A DNA stretch of 57,624 bases from contig NZ_FOYF01000009.1 in assembly GCF_900115925.1 (NCBI RefSeq), positions 1-57,624 of the forward strand. Reading direction: 5' to 3'. Below are positions 1 through 10,961 of this stretch, in pieces. Made by a program: the position numbers and the translations under genes. Source of the stretch: Bacillus sp. cl95. Its GTDB lineage: Bacteria; Bacillota; Bacilli; Bacillales; Cytobacillaceae. Below the pieces are notes generated by a model. It did not search any database. It saw nothing but the letters and a program-made list of their open reading frames with translations, and was not told the origin of the DNA. How positions within the stretch are numbered: the stretch's first letter is position 1; each line of letters opens with the position of its first letter.

Positions 1-223
<223 letters not shown>

Positions 224-480
224 GAGTGAGATTAGCTCAATTACTAACTCTGGCAAGTTCCAGCAACAAAGTTACTTTCACTTGTTATTACTTGTTTGTT
301 GACATTTTTGTTTGTTTAGTTTTCAAGGAACAATTTCGTTCGTCACTCAGAAGCGACTTTATTATATTAACAGTTTGTTAAGCTTGCGTCAATAACTTTT
401 TTGAAGTTTTTTTCTTGCTAGCTAACTCGCTGTAACAACATTTAATAATATATCACCTTTAAATCTTCGATGCAATAGCA
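224..480 (-). promoter_or_regulatory. Tandem rrn promoters P1 and P2 with leader
   Basis: Two sigma-A promoters read toward the 16S gene. P1 has -35 TTGCAT (470-475), a 17-bp spacer and an extended -10, TGA-TATATT (447-452). P2 has -35 TTGACG (387-392), a 17-bp spacer and -10 TAATAT (364-369); a TATAAT at 20-bp spacing overlaps it. The leader contains a boxA-like antitermination stretch (TTCCTTGAAAACTAAAC, about 317-333). A tandem P1/P2 arrangement is usual for Bacillus rrn operons. Confidence 0.75.
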
Positions 481-544
481 ATTCTTCATTTTTATCGCAA
501 ACTATTAAAGAATAATAATTCTAACTTATCATTTAACTCCCTCC

Positions 545-1057
545 TCATTTTGACCCGCAATCAAACTCCCTTCTTAAGATCGACATTACATGGAGGGACT
601 CATACCCATCCCTAGATAGCAAACACTCTCTCAATGTTCCTTCTATAACAAAACCCTGACTTTCATAAAGGTGAATTGCTCGAGAGTTCCCTACTTTCAC
701 ATCTAACCATAATCGGTTTGCATCGAAATCACGAAACACCCAATCTTTTAGAAGCTTAAACGCCTCTTTTCCATACCCCTTTCCTTTTGGCCCTATCGTT
801 ATCCGGATTAGCTCCACACTTTTGTTCGGATTCATTACTCCACCCAAAATTACGTAACCAACTACAGAATCACCAAGAATCCTATCCTCTATTATGAAGT
901 GCATCATATCTTTGTTTCTTAATGATTCTACATGCTACTCCTTTGCCCACGGAATAATATAACAAGAGTTTTCTTCTAACAATTCTAGTCCGCATACAAA
1001 ATCCATGTCTTCCATTCTCGTTTCCCTTAATCGAATTACGTTACTTTCTCAGAACAT
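545..1057 (-). pseudogene. GNAT N-acetyltransferase, disrupted by in-frame stops
   Basis: This is a GNAT-fold acetyltransferase. The intact C-terminal 120 codons (545-907) include the acetyl-CoA loop region 'GPKGKGYGKEAF', the 'NSRAIHLYESQGF' segment and a late beta-strand. In the same frame upstream the reading continues as 'VIRLRETRMEDMDFV' and 'YIIPWAKE', then hits TAG (935-937), then 'HVESLRNKD' into the C-terminal part. Many relatives read KEQH at this point, so one CAG-to-TAG change explains the break. A second in-frame TGA (1049-1051) follows a possible ATG at 1055-1057, and I see no good start or ribosome binding site before VIRL. A shortened protein starting at the internal ATG pair (about 907) would lack the N-terminal part of the fold. 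The substrate is unknown. Confidence 0.75.
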
Positions 1058-1141
1058 CTAAATCCCGCCCTATAAAATATTACATATATTCTTCAAGGTC
1101 ATTATTAGGAATTCCTTTCGTAATTTCAACTTTACTAATTC

Positions 1142-1169
1142 AAAAAAGCGCCCCTAAAAGGGACGCTTC
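1142..1169 (-). terminator. lysS terminator
   Basis: Stem AGCGTCCC, loop TTTTA, stem GGGGCGCT, then six T on the minus strand. It lies 8 nt after the lysS stop codon. Confidence 0.85.
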
Positions 1170-1176
1170 AACTATA

Positions 1177-2700
<1,524 letters not shown>

Positions 2701-2794
2701 CTATCGCTTTGATCAAGCAAAGTTCATTCACATACTATAATATTTTACACAAACTCTTAAAATCACACATCATAAATGTTTGAAATAGAATAAA

Positions 2795-2824
2795 AACTGC
2801 CAGTTTTCCCACTGGCAGTTTCTT
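2795..2824 (-). terminator. Terminator of the folate/dusB operon
   Basis: Perfect stem AAACTGCCAGT / ACTGGCAGTTT with a short GGGAAA loop, followed by TTTAT on the minus strand. It lies about 45 nt after the dusB stop and separates the folate cluster from lysS. Confidence 0.85.
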
Positions 2825-2870
2825 CTTGTATGAATCGTATTATAGAAAAAGAGCAGTATGATGTCAATTG

Positions 2871-3878
2871 TTACCCGACATTCACACCGTTTTCTTCTAA
2901 TTCTTTCGCTTCTGATTCTACAACTAGCTCAGAAAGCAAGTTTACAAGATCATCGCGTGTGTTACACTCGTTGATGCCATTTCTTACCTTGGCATTTCCA
3001 CGGATACCTTTTAAGTACCATGCAGCATGTTTTCTCATTTCACGAACTGCTACATTTTCATTCTTCAATGCAATGAGGCGGTCTAAATGAAGCGTACATA
3101 CATCGATTTTTTCACGTACAGTAGGCTCGTCTGCAAGCTCACCCGTTTCAAGGTACTTAACGGTACGATAGATCATCCAAGGATCTCCTAGCGCCGCTCT
3201 TCCGATCATGACGCCATCTACACCCGTCTCTTCAAGCATACGTTTCGCATCTTGAGGAGTTTGTACGTCACCATTCCCGATAATAGGGATATTAACGGAT
3301 TGTTTCACTTCGCGAATGATATCCCAGTTGGCTGTTCCTTCGTACATTTGTACCCGAGTACGACCATGAAGAGCAATAGCTTTACCTCCAGCTCGCTCTA
3401 CAGCTTGCGCATTTCTCACTGCGAAAATGTGTTCAGAATCCCAACCCATACGCATTTTTACTGTAACAGGCTTATCAACAGCGTCTACAACTGCCGAAAC
3501 CATTTCATAAATCTTATCTGGATCTAATAACCATTTAGCTCCTGCATCACATTTCGTAATCTTCGGAACCGGACAACCCATATTAATATCGATGATATCT
3601 GCATTTGTGTTTTGGTCCACAAATTTCGCCGCTTCTACCAAAGTAGATCTTTCGCCACCGAAAATCTGCAGGCTTAGAGGTTTTTCTCTTTCATCGATGT
3701 AAAGCATGTTCATCGTTTTTTCATTTTTTAAAATGATCCCTTTATCACTAACCATTTCAGCACATACTAGCCCTGCCCCAAACTCTTTTACCGTTAAACG
3801 GAAAGCAGAGTTACATACACCAGCCATCGGCGCTAGTACTACTCGGTTCTTCATGACAATATCTCCAATTTTCAGCAT
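2871..3878 (-). CDS. dusB: tRNA-dihydrouridine synthase DusB
   Basis: FMN-dependent enzyme that reduces specific uridines in the tRNA D-loop region to dihydrouridine. The 335-aa TIM-barrel protein shows 'LAPMAGVCNSAFR' near the N-terminus, the catalytic Cys102 in 'NMGCPVPK', the 'VKMRMGW' strand, 'ALHGRTR' (about 170) and the phosphate-binding 'GNGDVQTP' and 'GVMIGRAALGDPW' loops, then the helical C-terminal tRNA-binding domain. It is the last gene of the folate cluster, 78 nt after yazB, as in other Bacillus (yacF). The gene identity is clear; the target uridine is not stated by the sequence. Confidence 0.95.
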   Translation of the reverse strand: MLKIGDIVMKNRVVLAPMAGVCNSAFRLTVKEFGAGLVCAEMVSDKGIILKNEKTMNMLYIDEREKPLSLQIFGGERSTLVEAAKFVDQNTNADIIDINMGCPVPKITKCDAGAKWLLDPDKIYEMVSAVVDAVDKPVTVKMRMGWDSEHIFAVRNAQAVERAGGKAIALHGRTRVQMYEGTANWDIIREVKQSVNIPIIGNGDVQTPQDAKRMLEETGVDGVMIGRAALGDPWMIYRTVKYLETGELADEPTVREKIDVCTLHLDRLIALKNENVAVREMRKHAAWYLKGIRGNAKVRNGINECNTRDDLVNLLSELVVESEAKELEENGVNVG

Positions 3879-3956
3879 GAAGCAACCCCCTTAATTCCAG
3901 TATGAAAAAAAATGTATATAACCTAAACCGACTTCTTTTCGAAGAAGCTTCATTTT

Positions 3957-4166
3957 CTATTCTTCCGGTGGAGTTAATTCCTTTAAACTTACTCCAAGAC
4001 TATCAGCAGCCAATCCAATAAGCTCATCTGAAGGCATTCGATTGCCTCTTTCAATTTCACCAAGGATTGATACCGAGACACCTAACTTTCTCGAGAAGCT
4101 TTCTTGAGTATAACCTTTTAGCTTTCGATAAGCGCGAATACGTCTTCCCCATTTTTCCGCTTCCAT
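3957..4166 (-). CDS. yazB: Small Xre-type HTH DNA-binding protein YazB
   Basis: This 69-aa protein is little more than one helix-turn-helix domain of the Cro/C1 (Xre) type: 'IRAYRKLKGYTQESFSRKLGVS' and the recognition helix 'VSILGEIERGNRMPS'. The start lies inside folK and the two reading frames overlap by 49 nt, so expression is probably coupled to folK. The place between folK and dusB is the same as for B. subtilis yazB. No target operator or ligand is known to me. A regulator of this operon is possible but not shown. Confidence 0.85.
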   Translation of the reverse strand: MEAEKWGRRIRAYRKLKGYTQESFSRKLGVSVSILGEIERGNRMPSDELIGLAADSLGVSLKELTPPEE

Positions 4167-4645
4167 ATCCGAACTCCTTCTTTGTCATGTATATGGTCTA
4201 AATAGAATTGAACGGGTTTATCTAAATTCGGAATTTGAATGTCTTGATTCATCTCTAATAACGGAATCAGGACGAAACCTCTTTCCAACATACGAGGATG
4301 TGGAACAAAAAGCTTCTCTGTTTCAATATTTTCTTGATTATACAACAGAATGTCAAGGTCTATTGTTCGAGGACCCCATCTAACCAACCTTTTTCTTCCA
4401 AGCTGCAACTCTATTTCTAAGCAAACTTCCAGTAATTCTTCTGCACTTAAGTCAGTCAAAACTTGAATTACCATATTAAGAAATAAGTCTTGGTCTTCAT
4501 ACCCAACAGGATCCGTTTCATAGACAGAGGAATTATTTACCAAACGAATTTTTTCATGTTCATTAAGTAGTTTAATAGCTTCTAAGAGGGTTTGAACGCG
4601 GTCTCCCATATTGGCACCGAGTGAAATGTAAGCTTCATTCTTCAT
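4118..4645 (-). CDS. folK: HPPK, 6-hydroxymethyl-7,8-dihydropterin pyrophosphokinase
   Basis: Transfers pyrophosphate from ATP to 6-hydroxymethyl-7,8-dihydropterin, the step before dihydropteroate synthase in folate synthesis. The 175-aa protein has the N-terminal 'YISLGANMGDR' strand-loop, the ATP/Mg signature 'RWGPRTIDLDILLY' (about 89-102) with the two metal-binding Asp residues, and 'VPHPRMLERGFVLIPL'. AAGGGG precedes the ATG, and the folB stop lies 1 nt upstream. The 3' end overlaps yazB by 49 nt. Confidence 0.97.
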   Translation of the reverse strand: MKNEAYISLGANMGDRVQTLLEAIKLLNEHEKIRLVNNSSVYETDPVGYEDQDLFLNMVIQVLTDLSAEELLEVCLEIELQLGRKRLVRWGPRTIDLDILLYNQENIETEKLFVPHPRMLERGFVLIPLLEMNQDIQIPNLDKPVQFYLDHIHDKEGVRIWKRKNGEDVFALIES

Positions 4646-4646
4646 T

Positions 4647-5006
4647 CTATCTACCCCTTGTGATTTCGACCGCTACCGATTTATAGTGACCAGGGATTGG
4701 CGGATCTGGCTTGATGACTTTGACAGTTACTTCGATAACTGCAGCAAATTCCCCTAAAACATTTGAAGCAATTTTTTCAGCGACTGCTTCAACCAGTTTA
4801 AATGGCTCACCCTCGGCTACTTCCTTACAAACTCGGTATAGCTCACCATAGTTTACTGATTCGTTTAAGTCGTCCGTTTCCCCCGCCTTCTTCAAATCAG
4901 CGGTGACGACCAAGTCGATTACAAAGCGTTGACCGAGACGGGTTTCTTCTGGAAATACACCATGATAACCGTAGAATTCCATCTTATTCACATATATTTT
5001 ATCCAC
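4647..5006 (-). CDS. folB: Dihydroneopterin aldolase
   Basis: Cleaves 7,8-dihydroneopterin to 6-hydroxymethyl-7,8-dihydropterin and glycolaldehyde. The 119-aa protein has the family pattern 'MEFYGYHGVFPEE' with the substrate-binding Glu, 'SVNYGELY' with the conserved Tyr, and 'KVIKPDPPIPGHYKSVAVEI' with the catalytic Lys. Translation begins at GTG (5004-5006), 6 nt after GGGAG. That start lies inside the last codons of folP (8-nt overlap), a sign of translational coupling. Confidence 0.96.
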   Translation of the reverse strand: MDKIYVNKMEFYGYHGVFPEETRLGQRFVIDLVVTADLKKAGETDDLNESVNYGELYRVCKEVAEGEPFKLVEAVAEKIASNVLGEFAAVIEVTVKVIKPDPPIPGHYKSVAVEITRGR

Positions 5007-5847
5007 TGAAATCTCCCTTCCCCATCAGCGCATCCATCATCCTTGCCATCCGACTCATCTCTTTCACGTCATGTACACGAACAATCTGACAGCCTTTTTG
5101 AATTCCGAAGCAAACAGTAGCTCCTGTCCCCTCCATCCTTTCTTCTACTGGCAGGTCGAGCACCTTTCCTATCGTAGATTTACGGGAAGTCCCTAACAGA
5201 ACGGGATAACCAACAGCCACAAACTTGTCCAAGTACCTCATCATCTCTAGGTTCTGCTCCGTGTCCTTCACAAAACCGATACCAGGGTCTAGAATAATTT
5301 TATCATCCGTTACACCTGCATTTTTACAGATAGCAATGCTTTCGAATATGTCGTTCATGACATCTCTCGTGAAATTCTTATAGTCACGATTTTGGCGATT
5401 ATGCATCAAGATGATCGGAGCATTCATTTCCGCAGCGACATGCGCCATCTGAGGGTCTGCTTTTGCTCCCCATACATCATTAATAATATGAGCCCCGGCA
5501 AGCAACGCTTGTCTTGCTGCCTCCGCTTTATAAGTATCAATGGATATAGGTACATCCACACTTTCAGATACAGCTCTTACAATTGGTAGGATGCGCTCGA
5601 GCTCTTCTTCTAATGGGACTGGAGCTGAACCTGGTCTTGTAGATTCACCGCCAATGTCAATGATATCAGCTCCATCAGCAACCATTTGCCTTGCATGAGC
5701 GACAGCACTGTCAATTCTGTTATAATGACCACCATCTGAAAACGAATCCGGAGTGGCGTTAAGAATACCCATTATTATAGTTTTCTTACCATAATCTATT
5801 GTATGTGATCCACAATGAATCACCGTGTCATATCCATTATCCATCAT
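4999..5847 (-). CDS. folP: Dihydropteroate synthase
   Basis: Condenses p-aminobenzoate with 6-hydroxymethyl-7,8-dihydropterin pyrophosphate to dihydropteroate; it is the sulfonamide target. The 282-aa TIM barrel shows loop 1 'MGILNATPDSFSDGG' (26-40), loop 2 'DIGGESTRPGSAPV' (64-77), 'IIDPGIGFVKD'-type and 'LLGTSRKSTIG' segments, and the terminal 'VRVHDV'. GGAGG stands 7 nt before the ATG. The start overlaps the pabC stop as ATGA, so pabC, folP and folB are read as one coupled unit. Confidence 0.97.
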   Translation of the reverse strand: MMDNGYDTVIHCGSHTIDYGKKTIIMGILNATPDSFSDGGHYNRIDSAVAHARQMVADGADIIDIGGESTRPGSAPVPLEEELERILPIVRAVSESVDVPISIDTYKAEAARQALLAGAHIINDVWGAKADPQMAHVAAEMNAPIILMHNRQNRDYKNFTRDVMNDIFESIAICKNAGVTDDKIILDPGIGFVKDTEQNLEMMRYLDKFVAVGYPVLLGTSRKSTIGKVLDLPVEERMEGTGATVCFGIQKGCQIVRVHDVKEMSRMARMMDALMGKGDFSG

Positions 5848-6716
5848 AATAGTTCCTCCTTCAGTTGTCGCCTGCTATACAAATGTTGCGTAAGGTTACG
5901 ATATTGGTTATGAAGCTCATTCACAAATCCACCAGCTCGTCCCACTTTTTTTCTATCTTTGAAAGCCGAAACAGCCACTACTTCTTGAATCGAGTTTGTG
6001 AAGAATATTTCATCAGCATCAGTTGCTTCTTCTGGTAAAAAAAAGCCTTCGATTACCTTTATGCCATTCTTTATGGCAAGTTCTAGGATTAACTGTCTCG
6101 TTACCCCATCCAATATTCCTGTATCTACTGATGGAGTGTACAATATCCCATCCTTCAACCAGAACAAATTAGAGACAATCCCTTCCGCAAGATATCCTTC
6201 TGAAGTGAGGAAAACTCCTTCTATTTTTGGATCCGCTCCTATTTCTCGTTTTGCCAATAGGTTATTTAAGTAGTGATGAGATTTCAGCCTCTTGGCACCT
6301 TCTGGCGTATTCCTCGGCAAAGTGAGCATGACAGCCTCTTTTTCAGTCAGATCAGAAGCAGGCGGCAAGGGCTTAGCAAAGACAATGGTAACAGGTTTAA
6401 GATAAGGCTCTGTTTGCAGTCCAATTTCTCCTGCACCAGCAGAGACATTAAATCTAATGTATGCATCTTGATAACCATTCGCATTTAAAAGCTGGCTAAC
6501 TAATCCCTCAACTTCTTCACGAATGAATTCTTTTTTGATATCAAGCACGCTCAATCCTTGATTCAACCTTTCCAGGTGATCATCGAGCAAAAAGCAATGG
6601 CCGTCATAGACTCGAAACGTTTCAAATAATCCCACCCCATATAAATATCCATGATCAAAAGGTGAAATCATCGCTTTTTCTTTTTCAACAAGCTTTCCAT
6701 CAAGTAGTATGAACAT
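5844..6716 (-). CDS. pabC: Aminodeoxychorismate lyase (class IV PLP enzyme)
   Basis: Releases pyruvate from 4-amino-4-deoxychorismate to give p-aminobenzoate. The 290-aa protein belongs to fold-type IV PLP enzymes, with the start 'MFILLDGKL', 'GYLYGVGLFETFRVY', the PLP-binding Lys region 'RLKSHHYLNNLLAKREI' (about 160) and the cofactor-phosphate region 'IFFTNSIQEVVAV'. A D-amino-acid or branched-chain aminotransferase is the alternative within the family. Its place between pabA and folP makes the lyase assignment strong. Confidence 0.93.
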   Translation of the reverse strand: MFILLDGKLVEKEKAMISPFDHGYLYGVGLFETFRVYDGHCFLLDDHLERLNQGLSVLDIKKEFIREEVEGLVSQLLNANGYQDAYIRFNVSAGAGEIGLQTEPYLKPVTIVFAKPLPPASDLTEKEAVMLTLPRNTPEGAKRLKSHHYLNNLLAKREIGADPKIEGVFLTSEGYLAEGIVSNLFWLKDGILYTPSVDTGILDGVTRQLILELAIKNGIKVIEGFFLPEEATDADEIFFTNSIQEVVAVSAFKDRKKVGRAGGFVNELHNQYRNLTQHLYSRRQLKEELL

Positions 6717-6720
6717 GCGA

Positions 6721-7329
6721 TTATCTCCCTGCCGTATCTACAGATGCAACCTTATCTATATTCGCGTATTGAAGGATGAAATTCCTTAATAGCTCCTTAC
6801 CAGATTCAGTCATGATAGATTCGGGATGAAATTGCACCCCTTCAACCGGAAGTGTCTTGTGACGAATTGCCATAATTTCCCCTTCCTTTGTCCACGCGGT
6901 CACTTCCAGACAATCTGGCAGAGACTCATTTTTAACAATAAGCGAATGATACCTTGTCGCTAAAAAAGGGTTTTTGATGCCATTGAAAATAGTTTTTCCA
7001 TCATGATGCATCGGTGATGTTTTACCGTGCATGAGCCGCTCGGCTTGTACTACTTTAGCGCCAAATGCTTGAGCGATAGCTTGCTGACCAAGACAGACAC
7101 CAAAGATCGGAATTTTCCCAGCAAAGTAAGTAATGGCCTCCAAGCTAATGCCCGCTTCATTGGGACTACACGGTCCGGGCGAGATCATCAAGAACTTTGG
7201 CGACAGTTCCTCGATTTCCTGTATGGAGATTTCATCGTTTCTTTTTACTACTAACTCCTCACCCAACTCACCTAAGTATTGAACAAGGTTATATGTAAAA
7301 GAATCATAGTTATCAATCATTAAGATCAT
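6721..7329 (-). CDS. pabA: Glutamine amidotransferase subunit of PABA/anthranilate synthase
   Basis: Supplies ammonia from glutamine to PabB for aminodeoxychorismate synthesis. In Bacillus the same subunit also serves anthranilate synthase, so it links folate and tryptophan supply. Of 202 aa, the class I triad is visible: nucleophile Cys in '[12 protein letters not shown]' (about 80) and His/Glu in 'GVQFHPESI' (about 172). I chose ATG at 7327-7329 ('[14 protein letters not shown]'), with GGGTGAT just upstream; a TTG start 45 nt earlier has no such site. The start lies within the end of pabB (17-nt overlap). The C-terminus is slightly longer than I remember for B. subtilis. Confidence 0.95.
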   Translation of the reverse strand: MILMIDNYDSFTYNLVQYLGELGEELVVKRNDEISIQEIEELSPKFLMISPGPCSPNEAGISLEAITYFAGKIPIFGVCLGQQAIAQAFGAKVVQAERLMHGKTSPMHHDGKTIFNGIKNPFLATRYHSLIVKNESLPDCLEVTAWTKEGEIMAIRHKTLPVEGVQFHPESIMTESGKELLRNFILQYANIDKVASVDTAGR

Positions 7330-8731
7330 GTGAATCACCCGCTTCTGCAAGATCTTTCGCTTTCCAAAGGGCAAGTGCCTTTTTCAACGATTCTTTGTAT
7401 TCATTTTTAGGATGGGAGTCTATTACGATACCGGCGCCTGCTTGGACATGAGCCTTTTGATCTTTCACAAGCATTGTACGGATAATGATATTTAACTCCA
7501 CGTCATCATTATATCCAATCCAGCCTAAAGAGCCTGTATACGGACCTCTTCTGACAGTCTCAAGTTCATCAATAATCTCCATCGTCCTGATCTTTGGAGC
7601 TCCCGTAATCGTACCACCAGGGAACACAGCATCTATCAAATCAATATTATTTTTATCAGGGCCGATTTCACCCCGTACGTTCGAAACAATATGCATCACA
7701 TGTGAGTACTTTTCGATGACCATGAACTCATCTACCTCTACTGTTCCATAGCGGCATACTCTCCCTAGATCGTTTCTTTCCAAATCAACGAGCATGACAT
7801 GTTCAGCTCGCTCCTTCTCATTTTCTATTAGCTCATTAGCCAATTGCAAATCTTCTTGTTCGTCTCTTCCTCGCGATCTTGTACCTGCAATAGGTCTTGT
7901 ACTGACAACATCGCCTTTTTTCTTGATTAACAATTCAGGTGAGCCGCTCACGAGCTGAAATTCAGGTGTATGGAAATACCCCATATACGGAGAAGGATTT
8001 AAAATGCGCAGTTTTTCATACACATCTATCGCATCTACCGCCAAATCTTTCGTTTGCCTCACAGAAAGGTTGACTTGAAAAACATCACCTTGTGAAATAT
8101 AGTGTTGAATTTTTTCCACCGCAGACATGAATTCATCTTCACTTAGAGAAACCTCCAGTGAATCATTCATGTTTTCATTTCGAAGAGGGACTGAAGAAGC
8201 CTGTTCTGCATCAGTCCATAACCTTTCCCACTCTTTTACTCTATCGTCTATCAATGAATCATTTCCATCGTACAAGAACATGAGCCAAAGCTCATTCGTT
8301 TCATGGTCAAAAACAAACCATTCATCATGCAACATGAAATAAATATCAGGAATTAAGAGGTCGTCCTTCGAAAAATCAGGAAGCTTCTCTATGTAACGAG
8401 CATAATCGTAGCTGATAAAACCAATGGCTCCACCTTGAAAGTCAGGGAACCCCGGCAAGGCTTCTACCTTATAGTCCTTCATCCATTCCTTCAATAAGTG
8501 CAGCGGGTTACCCTTGAACGTTATGGATTGACCATTACTTTTGATTTCCAATTCATAATCACGACCAATTGCAGTCACTTCTGGAGTGAACGCTGCCATA
8601 CTATAACGCCCACCCCTTCCACTTTCAAAGAAAACATGATAACTATGATTTTCCGCTATCTTTCGGTATTGAGGAAAAAAGCGGGATATAAGATAAGGAA
8701 TTTTTTTCGCATAAAGGTTTTTTTTCGTCAA
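7313..8731 (-). CDS. pabB: Aminodeoxychorismate synthase component I
   Basis: Aminates chorismate to 4-amino-4-deoxychorismate, the first step of the p-aminobenzoate branch. An N-terminal anthranilate synthase I-like domain is followed by the chorismate-binding core: '[10 protein letters not shown]', '[13 protein letters not shown]' (about 280), '[15 protein letters not shown]', '[18 protein letters not shown]' (about 385) and '[10 protein letters not shown]'. I chose TTG at 8729-8731, 8 nt after GAGGGAG, giving 472 aa. An ATG 60 nt upstream would add 20 residues not typical of the family and lacks a ribosome binding site. It is the first gene of the folate operon; cysK upstream ends in its own terminator. 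Confidence 0.94.
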   Translation of the reverse strand: MTKKNLYAKKIPYLISRFFPQYRKIAENHSYHVFFESGRGGRYSMAAFTPEVTAIGRDYELEIKSNGQSITFKGNPLHLLKEWMKDYKVEALPGFPDFQGGAIGFISYDYARYIEKLPDFSKDDLLIPDIYFMLHDEWFVFDHETNELWLMFLYDGNDSLIDDRVKEWERLWTDAEQASSVPLRNENMNDSLEVSLSEDEFMSAVEKIQHYISQGDVFQVNLSVRQTKDLAVDAIDVYEKLRILNPSPYMGYFHTPEFQLVSGSPELLIKKKGDVVSTRPIAGTRSRGRDEQEDLQLANELIENEKERAEHVMLVDLERNDLGRVCRYGTVEVDEFMVIEKYSHVMHIVSNVRGEIGPDKNNIDLIDAVFPGGTITGAPKIRTMEIIDELETVRRGPYTGSLGWIGYNDDVELNIIIRTMLVKDQKAHVQAGAGIVIDSHPKNEYKESLKKALALWKAKDLAEAGDSHDLND

Positions 8732-8845
8732 GGAAGACACTCCCTCTTGTTTTAATACTATTATCATACATGAAGATGGTTTGAGTTTCATTTTTCCACA
8801 TTAATTTCATGCTAAAAGTGCAATTCCACAGTGATCACATTAAAA

Positions 8846-8882
8846 CAAAAAAGCGCCAGACTCAACGAGTCAACAGCGCTAG
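8846..8882 (-). terminator. cysK terminator
   Basis: Outer stem AGCGC/GCGCT and inner stem GACTC/GAGTC, separated by small internal loops, followed by six T and TGTTTT on the minus strand. It lies just after the cysK stop. Confidence 0.8.
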
Positions 8883-8887
8883 TTCAA

Positions 8888-9817
8888 TCATTCTGTTTCA
8901 AATTGATAAAGCGGTGTACTTAAATATCTTTCCCCATTACTAGGAATAACCGCTAAAACTTTTTTACCTTTTCCAAGTTCTTTAGCAACTTCCAAAGCTG
9001 CGTATATCGCTGCACCGGAAGATATTCCGCCTAGAATACCTTCTTCCTTAGCTGCTCGACGGGCGTATTCAAATGCTTGTTCGTTCTGCACTTGAATGAT
9101 TTCGTCATAGATCTCTGTATTAAGAATTTCTGGGACAAACCCTGCACCGATTCCTTGGATTTTATGAGGTCCCGGCTTACCTCCAGACAATACAGGAGAA
9201 TCAGTTGGTTCAACCGCATAAACTTTCAAGTTAGGATACTTTTCACGAAGTACCTCGCCAGCACCTGTGATTGTTCCGCCAGTACCGATACCTGATACGA
9301 AGGCATCGAGCTGTTCTCCCATTTGTTCAACAATTTCAACACCTGTTGTCTTACGATGAATTTCGGGATTTGCTTCGTTTTTGAATTGTTGCGGCATGAA
9401 ATAGCCATTTTCTTTTGCTAATTCCTCAGCCTTACGGATCGCACCACCCATCCCTTCAGGACCAGGAGTCAAGACAAGTTCTGCACCATAGGCGCGCAAT
9501 AAGTTCCGACGCTCAACACTCATTGTTTCTGGCATAACTAAGATGGCTTTATAGCCTTTTGCTGCAGCAACCATCGCCAAACCAATTCCTGTATTTCCGC
9601 TCGTAGGTTCAATGATCGTAACACCCGGTTTAAGATTGCCGTTTTGTTCTGCTTCTTCAATCATGGCAAGGGCAATTCGGTCTTTTACACTGCTTCCTGG
9701 ATTCATATATTCCAACTTCAAGTATACATCCGCGCTGTTTTCATCAACGAGACGGTTTAACTTAACAATCGGTGTTTGACCAATTAACTCTGATATCGAA
9801 TTTGCTATACGAACCAT
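8888..9817 (-). CDS. cysK: Cysteine synthase (O-acetylserine sulfhydrylase)
   Basis: PLP enzyme that makes cysteine from O-acetylserine and sulfide. The 309-aa protein shows '[12 protein letters not shown]', the PLP lysine in '[16 protein letters not shown]' (about 44), the substrate loop '[13 protein letters not shown]', the phosphate-binding '[16 protein letters not shown]' (about 177) and '[12 protein letters not shown]'. I chose ATG at 9815-9817, 8 nt after GGGAG. A GTG 9 nt earlier overlaps the ribosome binding site. In Bacillus, CysK also acts as partner of the CymR repressor. The gene stands alone between a terminator on each side and has a good promoter. Confidence 0.97.
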   Translation of the reverse strand: MVRIANSISELIGQTPIVKLNRLVDENSADVYLKLEYMNPGSSVKDRIALAMIEEAEQNGNLKPGVTIIEPTSGNTGIGLAMVAAAKGYKAILVMPETMSVERRNLLRAYGAELVLTPGPEGMGGAIRKAEELAKENGYFMPQQFKNEANPEIHRKTTGVEIVEQMGEQLDAFVSGIGTGGTITGAGEVLREKYPNLKVYAVEPTDSPVLSGGKPGPHKIQGIGAGFVPEILNTEIYDEIIQVQNEQAFEYARRAAKEEGILGGISSGAAIYAALEVAKELGKGKKVLAVIPSNGERYLSTPLYQFETE

Positions 9818-9849
9818 TCTTACCACTCCCTATTATTCCGAGTATTTTC

Positions 9850-9892
9850 ATTGGTTTTATTAAAATTTACCAATTACCATTGTAGTTGTCAA
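9850..9892 (-). promoter_or_regulatory. cysK promoter with inverted repeat over the -10
   Basis: Sigma-A promoter TTGACA (9887-9892), 17-bp spacer, TAAATT (9864-9869). The inverted repeat ATTGGT (9850-9855) / ACCAAT (9869-9874) covers the -10 and the expected start site, a place where a repressor would block initiation. CymR controls cysK in B. subtilis, so it is the first candidate; the match to a CymR box was not tested. Confidence 0.7.
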
Positions 9893-10008
9893 TTAATTAG
9901 TACTGTTTTTATACAGTAAAAAGGCATGGAGAGGGAGGATTATTTTAATACGTCCAAACTCTACTCTTCTCTATATAGATATGAGCAAATACCCTCATTT
10001 TTAACCAT

Positions 10009-10045
10009 ATGAAAAACACGGGAAACAATTCCCGTGTTTTTCATT
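10009..10045 (-). terminator. Terminator after the PpiC foldase gene
   Basis: Stem AAACACGGGAA / TTCCCGTGTTT with a short loop and T-rich 3' flank on the minus strand, directly after the stop of the gene that ends at 10048. Confidence 0.85.
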
Positions 10046-10047
10046 TT

Positions 10048-10938
10048 TTATTCTTTTTTACCATAAAACCAATCGACTTTCGCTTCATCCCAGAATGTTC
10101 TAGCCGTAACTGGTGACTTCATTTGTTCTAAAGCGAGTTGACGTCTTATTTGATTTTTCACTTCTTTGAATTCATACTCTTGTCCATCTACTTTTTCATG
10201 GAGCTTAATAATTGCATATCCTTGTTCTACTTTAAGCGGCTCGCTCCATTTTCCAGCCTTTAGTTTCTTGGCCGCCTCAATATACTCAGCTGGATAGCGT
10301 TCGTCGTCTGCATTAACAAATCCAATTTCGCCGCCCTGATTCGCTGAGAATTCTTCAATCGATTTTTCCATAGCGAGGGCTGCAAAACTTGATCCTTGGG
10401 ATAGCTCTTTTGTCGCCTGCTTCGCTTCACTTTTCGTTTTCACGATCAAGTGGGATAAATGATAAGAAGTAGGAACTCTGAATAAATCTTTGTTCTCTTC
10501 ATAGTATTTGGCGATTTCCTTTTCAGATACAGCTACATCCTTGGTCAATAATTCTTCAAGTAATATGCTGTTCTTAATTTTCCGCTTCCACTTCTTTTCA
10601 TCATCAGCGTTTTCATGTTCAGCGGAAGCGTACATCGTCTGAACCATCTTTAGTTCTCTTTCAATTTCTTTCTCAGATACCTTAATATCATACTTATCTG
10701 CAATTTCTTCAATTACCTGTTGATCAACCAAGTCACGCAAGACATCTTTTCCGTACCTTGCTTCAAGTTCCATTAACCATTCCTGTCTCGTTACTTCCTT
10801 ATCTCCGACAGTGGCTACCACTTCTTCACCCAATTTAGTGTTCCATGTTGTTTTAGATTTTGACAGGAAAAAGGCTACGGTAATGCAATTGAGCATGACA
10901 AGACCTGCGACTAACAGCCATAACTGCTTTATGTTCAC
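10048..10938 (-). CDS. yacD: Membrane-anchored PpiC (parvulin) peptidyl-prolyl isomerase, YacD/PrsA-like
   Basis: Probable extracytoplasmic foldase. The 296-aa protein has one N-terminal membrane segment (about 6-26) with no proper lipobox: the Cys is preceded by Asn. A SurA/PrsA N-domain follows ('VGDKEVTRQEW' and helices to about 150), then a parvulin domain (about 155-250: 'SHLIVKTKSEAKQ', 'GEIGFVNADDERYPAEYIEAA', 'VEQGYAIIKLHEK'). It is therefore anchored as a signal-anchor protein, unlike lipoprotein PrsA. Start GTG (10936-10938) lies 6 nt after GGAGG. It follows hslO by 23 nt in an apparent coaX-hslO-yacD operon. Clients are unknown. Confidence 0.85.
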   Translation of the reverse strand: MNIKQLWLLVAGLVMLNCITVAFFLSKSKTTWNTKLGEEVVATVGDKEVTRQEWLMELEARYGKDVLRDLVDQQVIEEIADKYDIKVSEKEIERELKMVQTMYASAEHENADDEKKWKRKIKNSILLEELLTKDVAVSEKEIAKYYEENKDLFRVPTSYHLSHLIVKTKSEAKQATKELSQGSSFAALAMEKSIEEFSANQGGEIGFVNADDERYPAEYIEAAKKLKAGKWSEPLKVEQGYAIIKLHEKVDGQEYEFKEVKNQIRRQLALEQMKSPVTARTFWDEAKVDWFYGKKE

Positions 10939-10961
10939 CCTTGTCCTCCCCCATTTGACCT

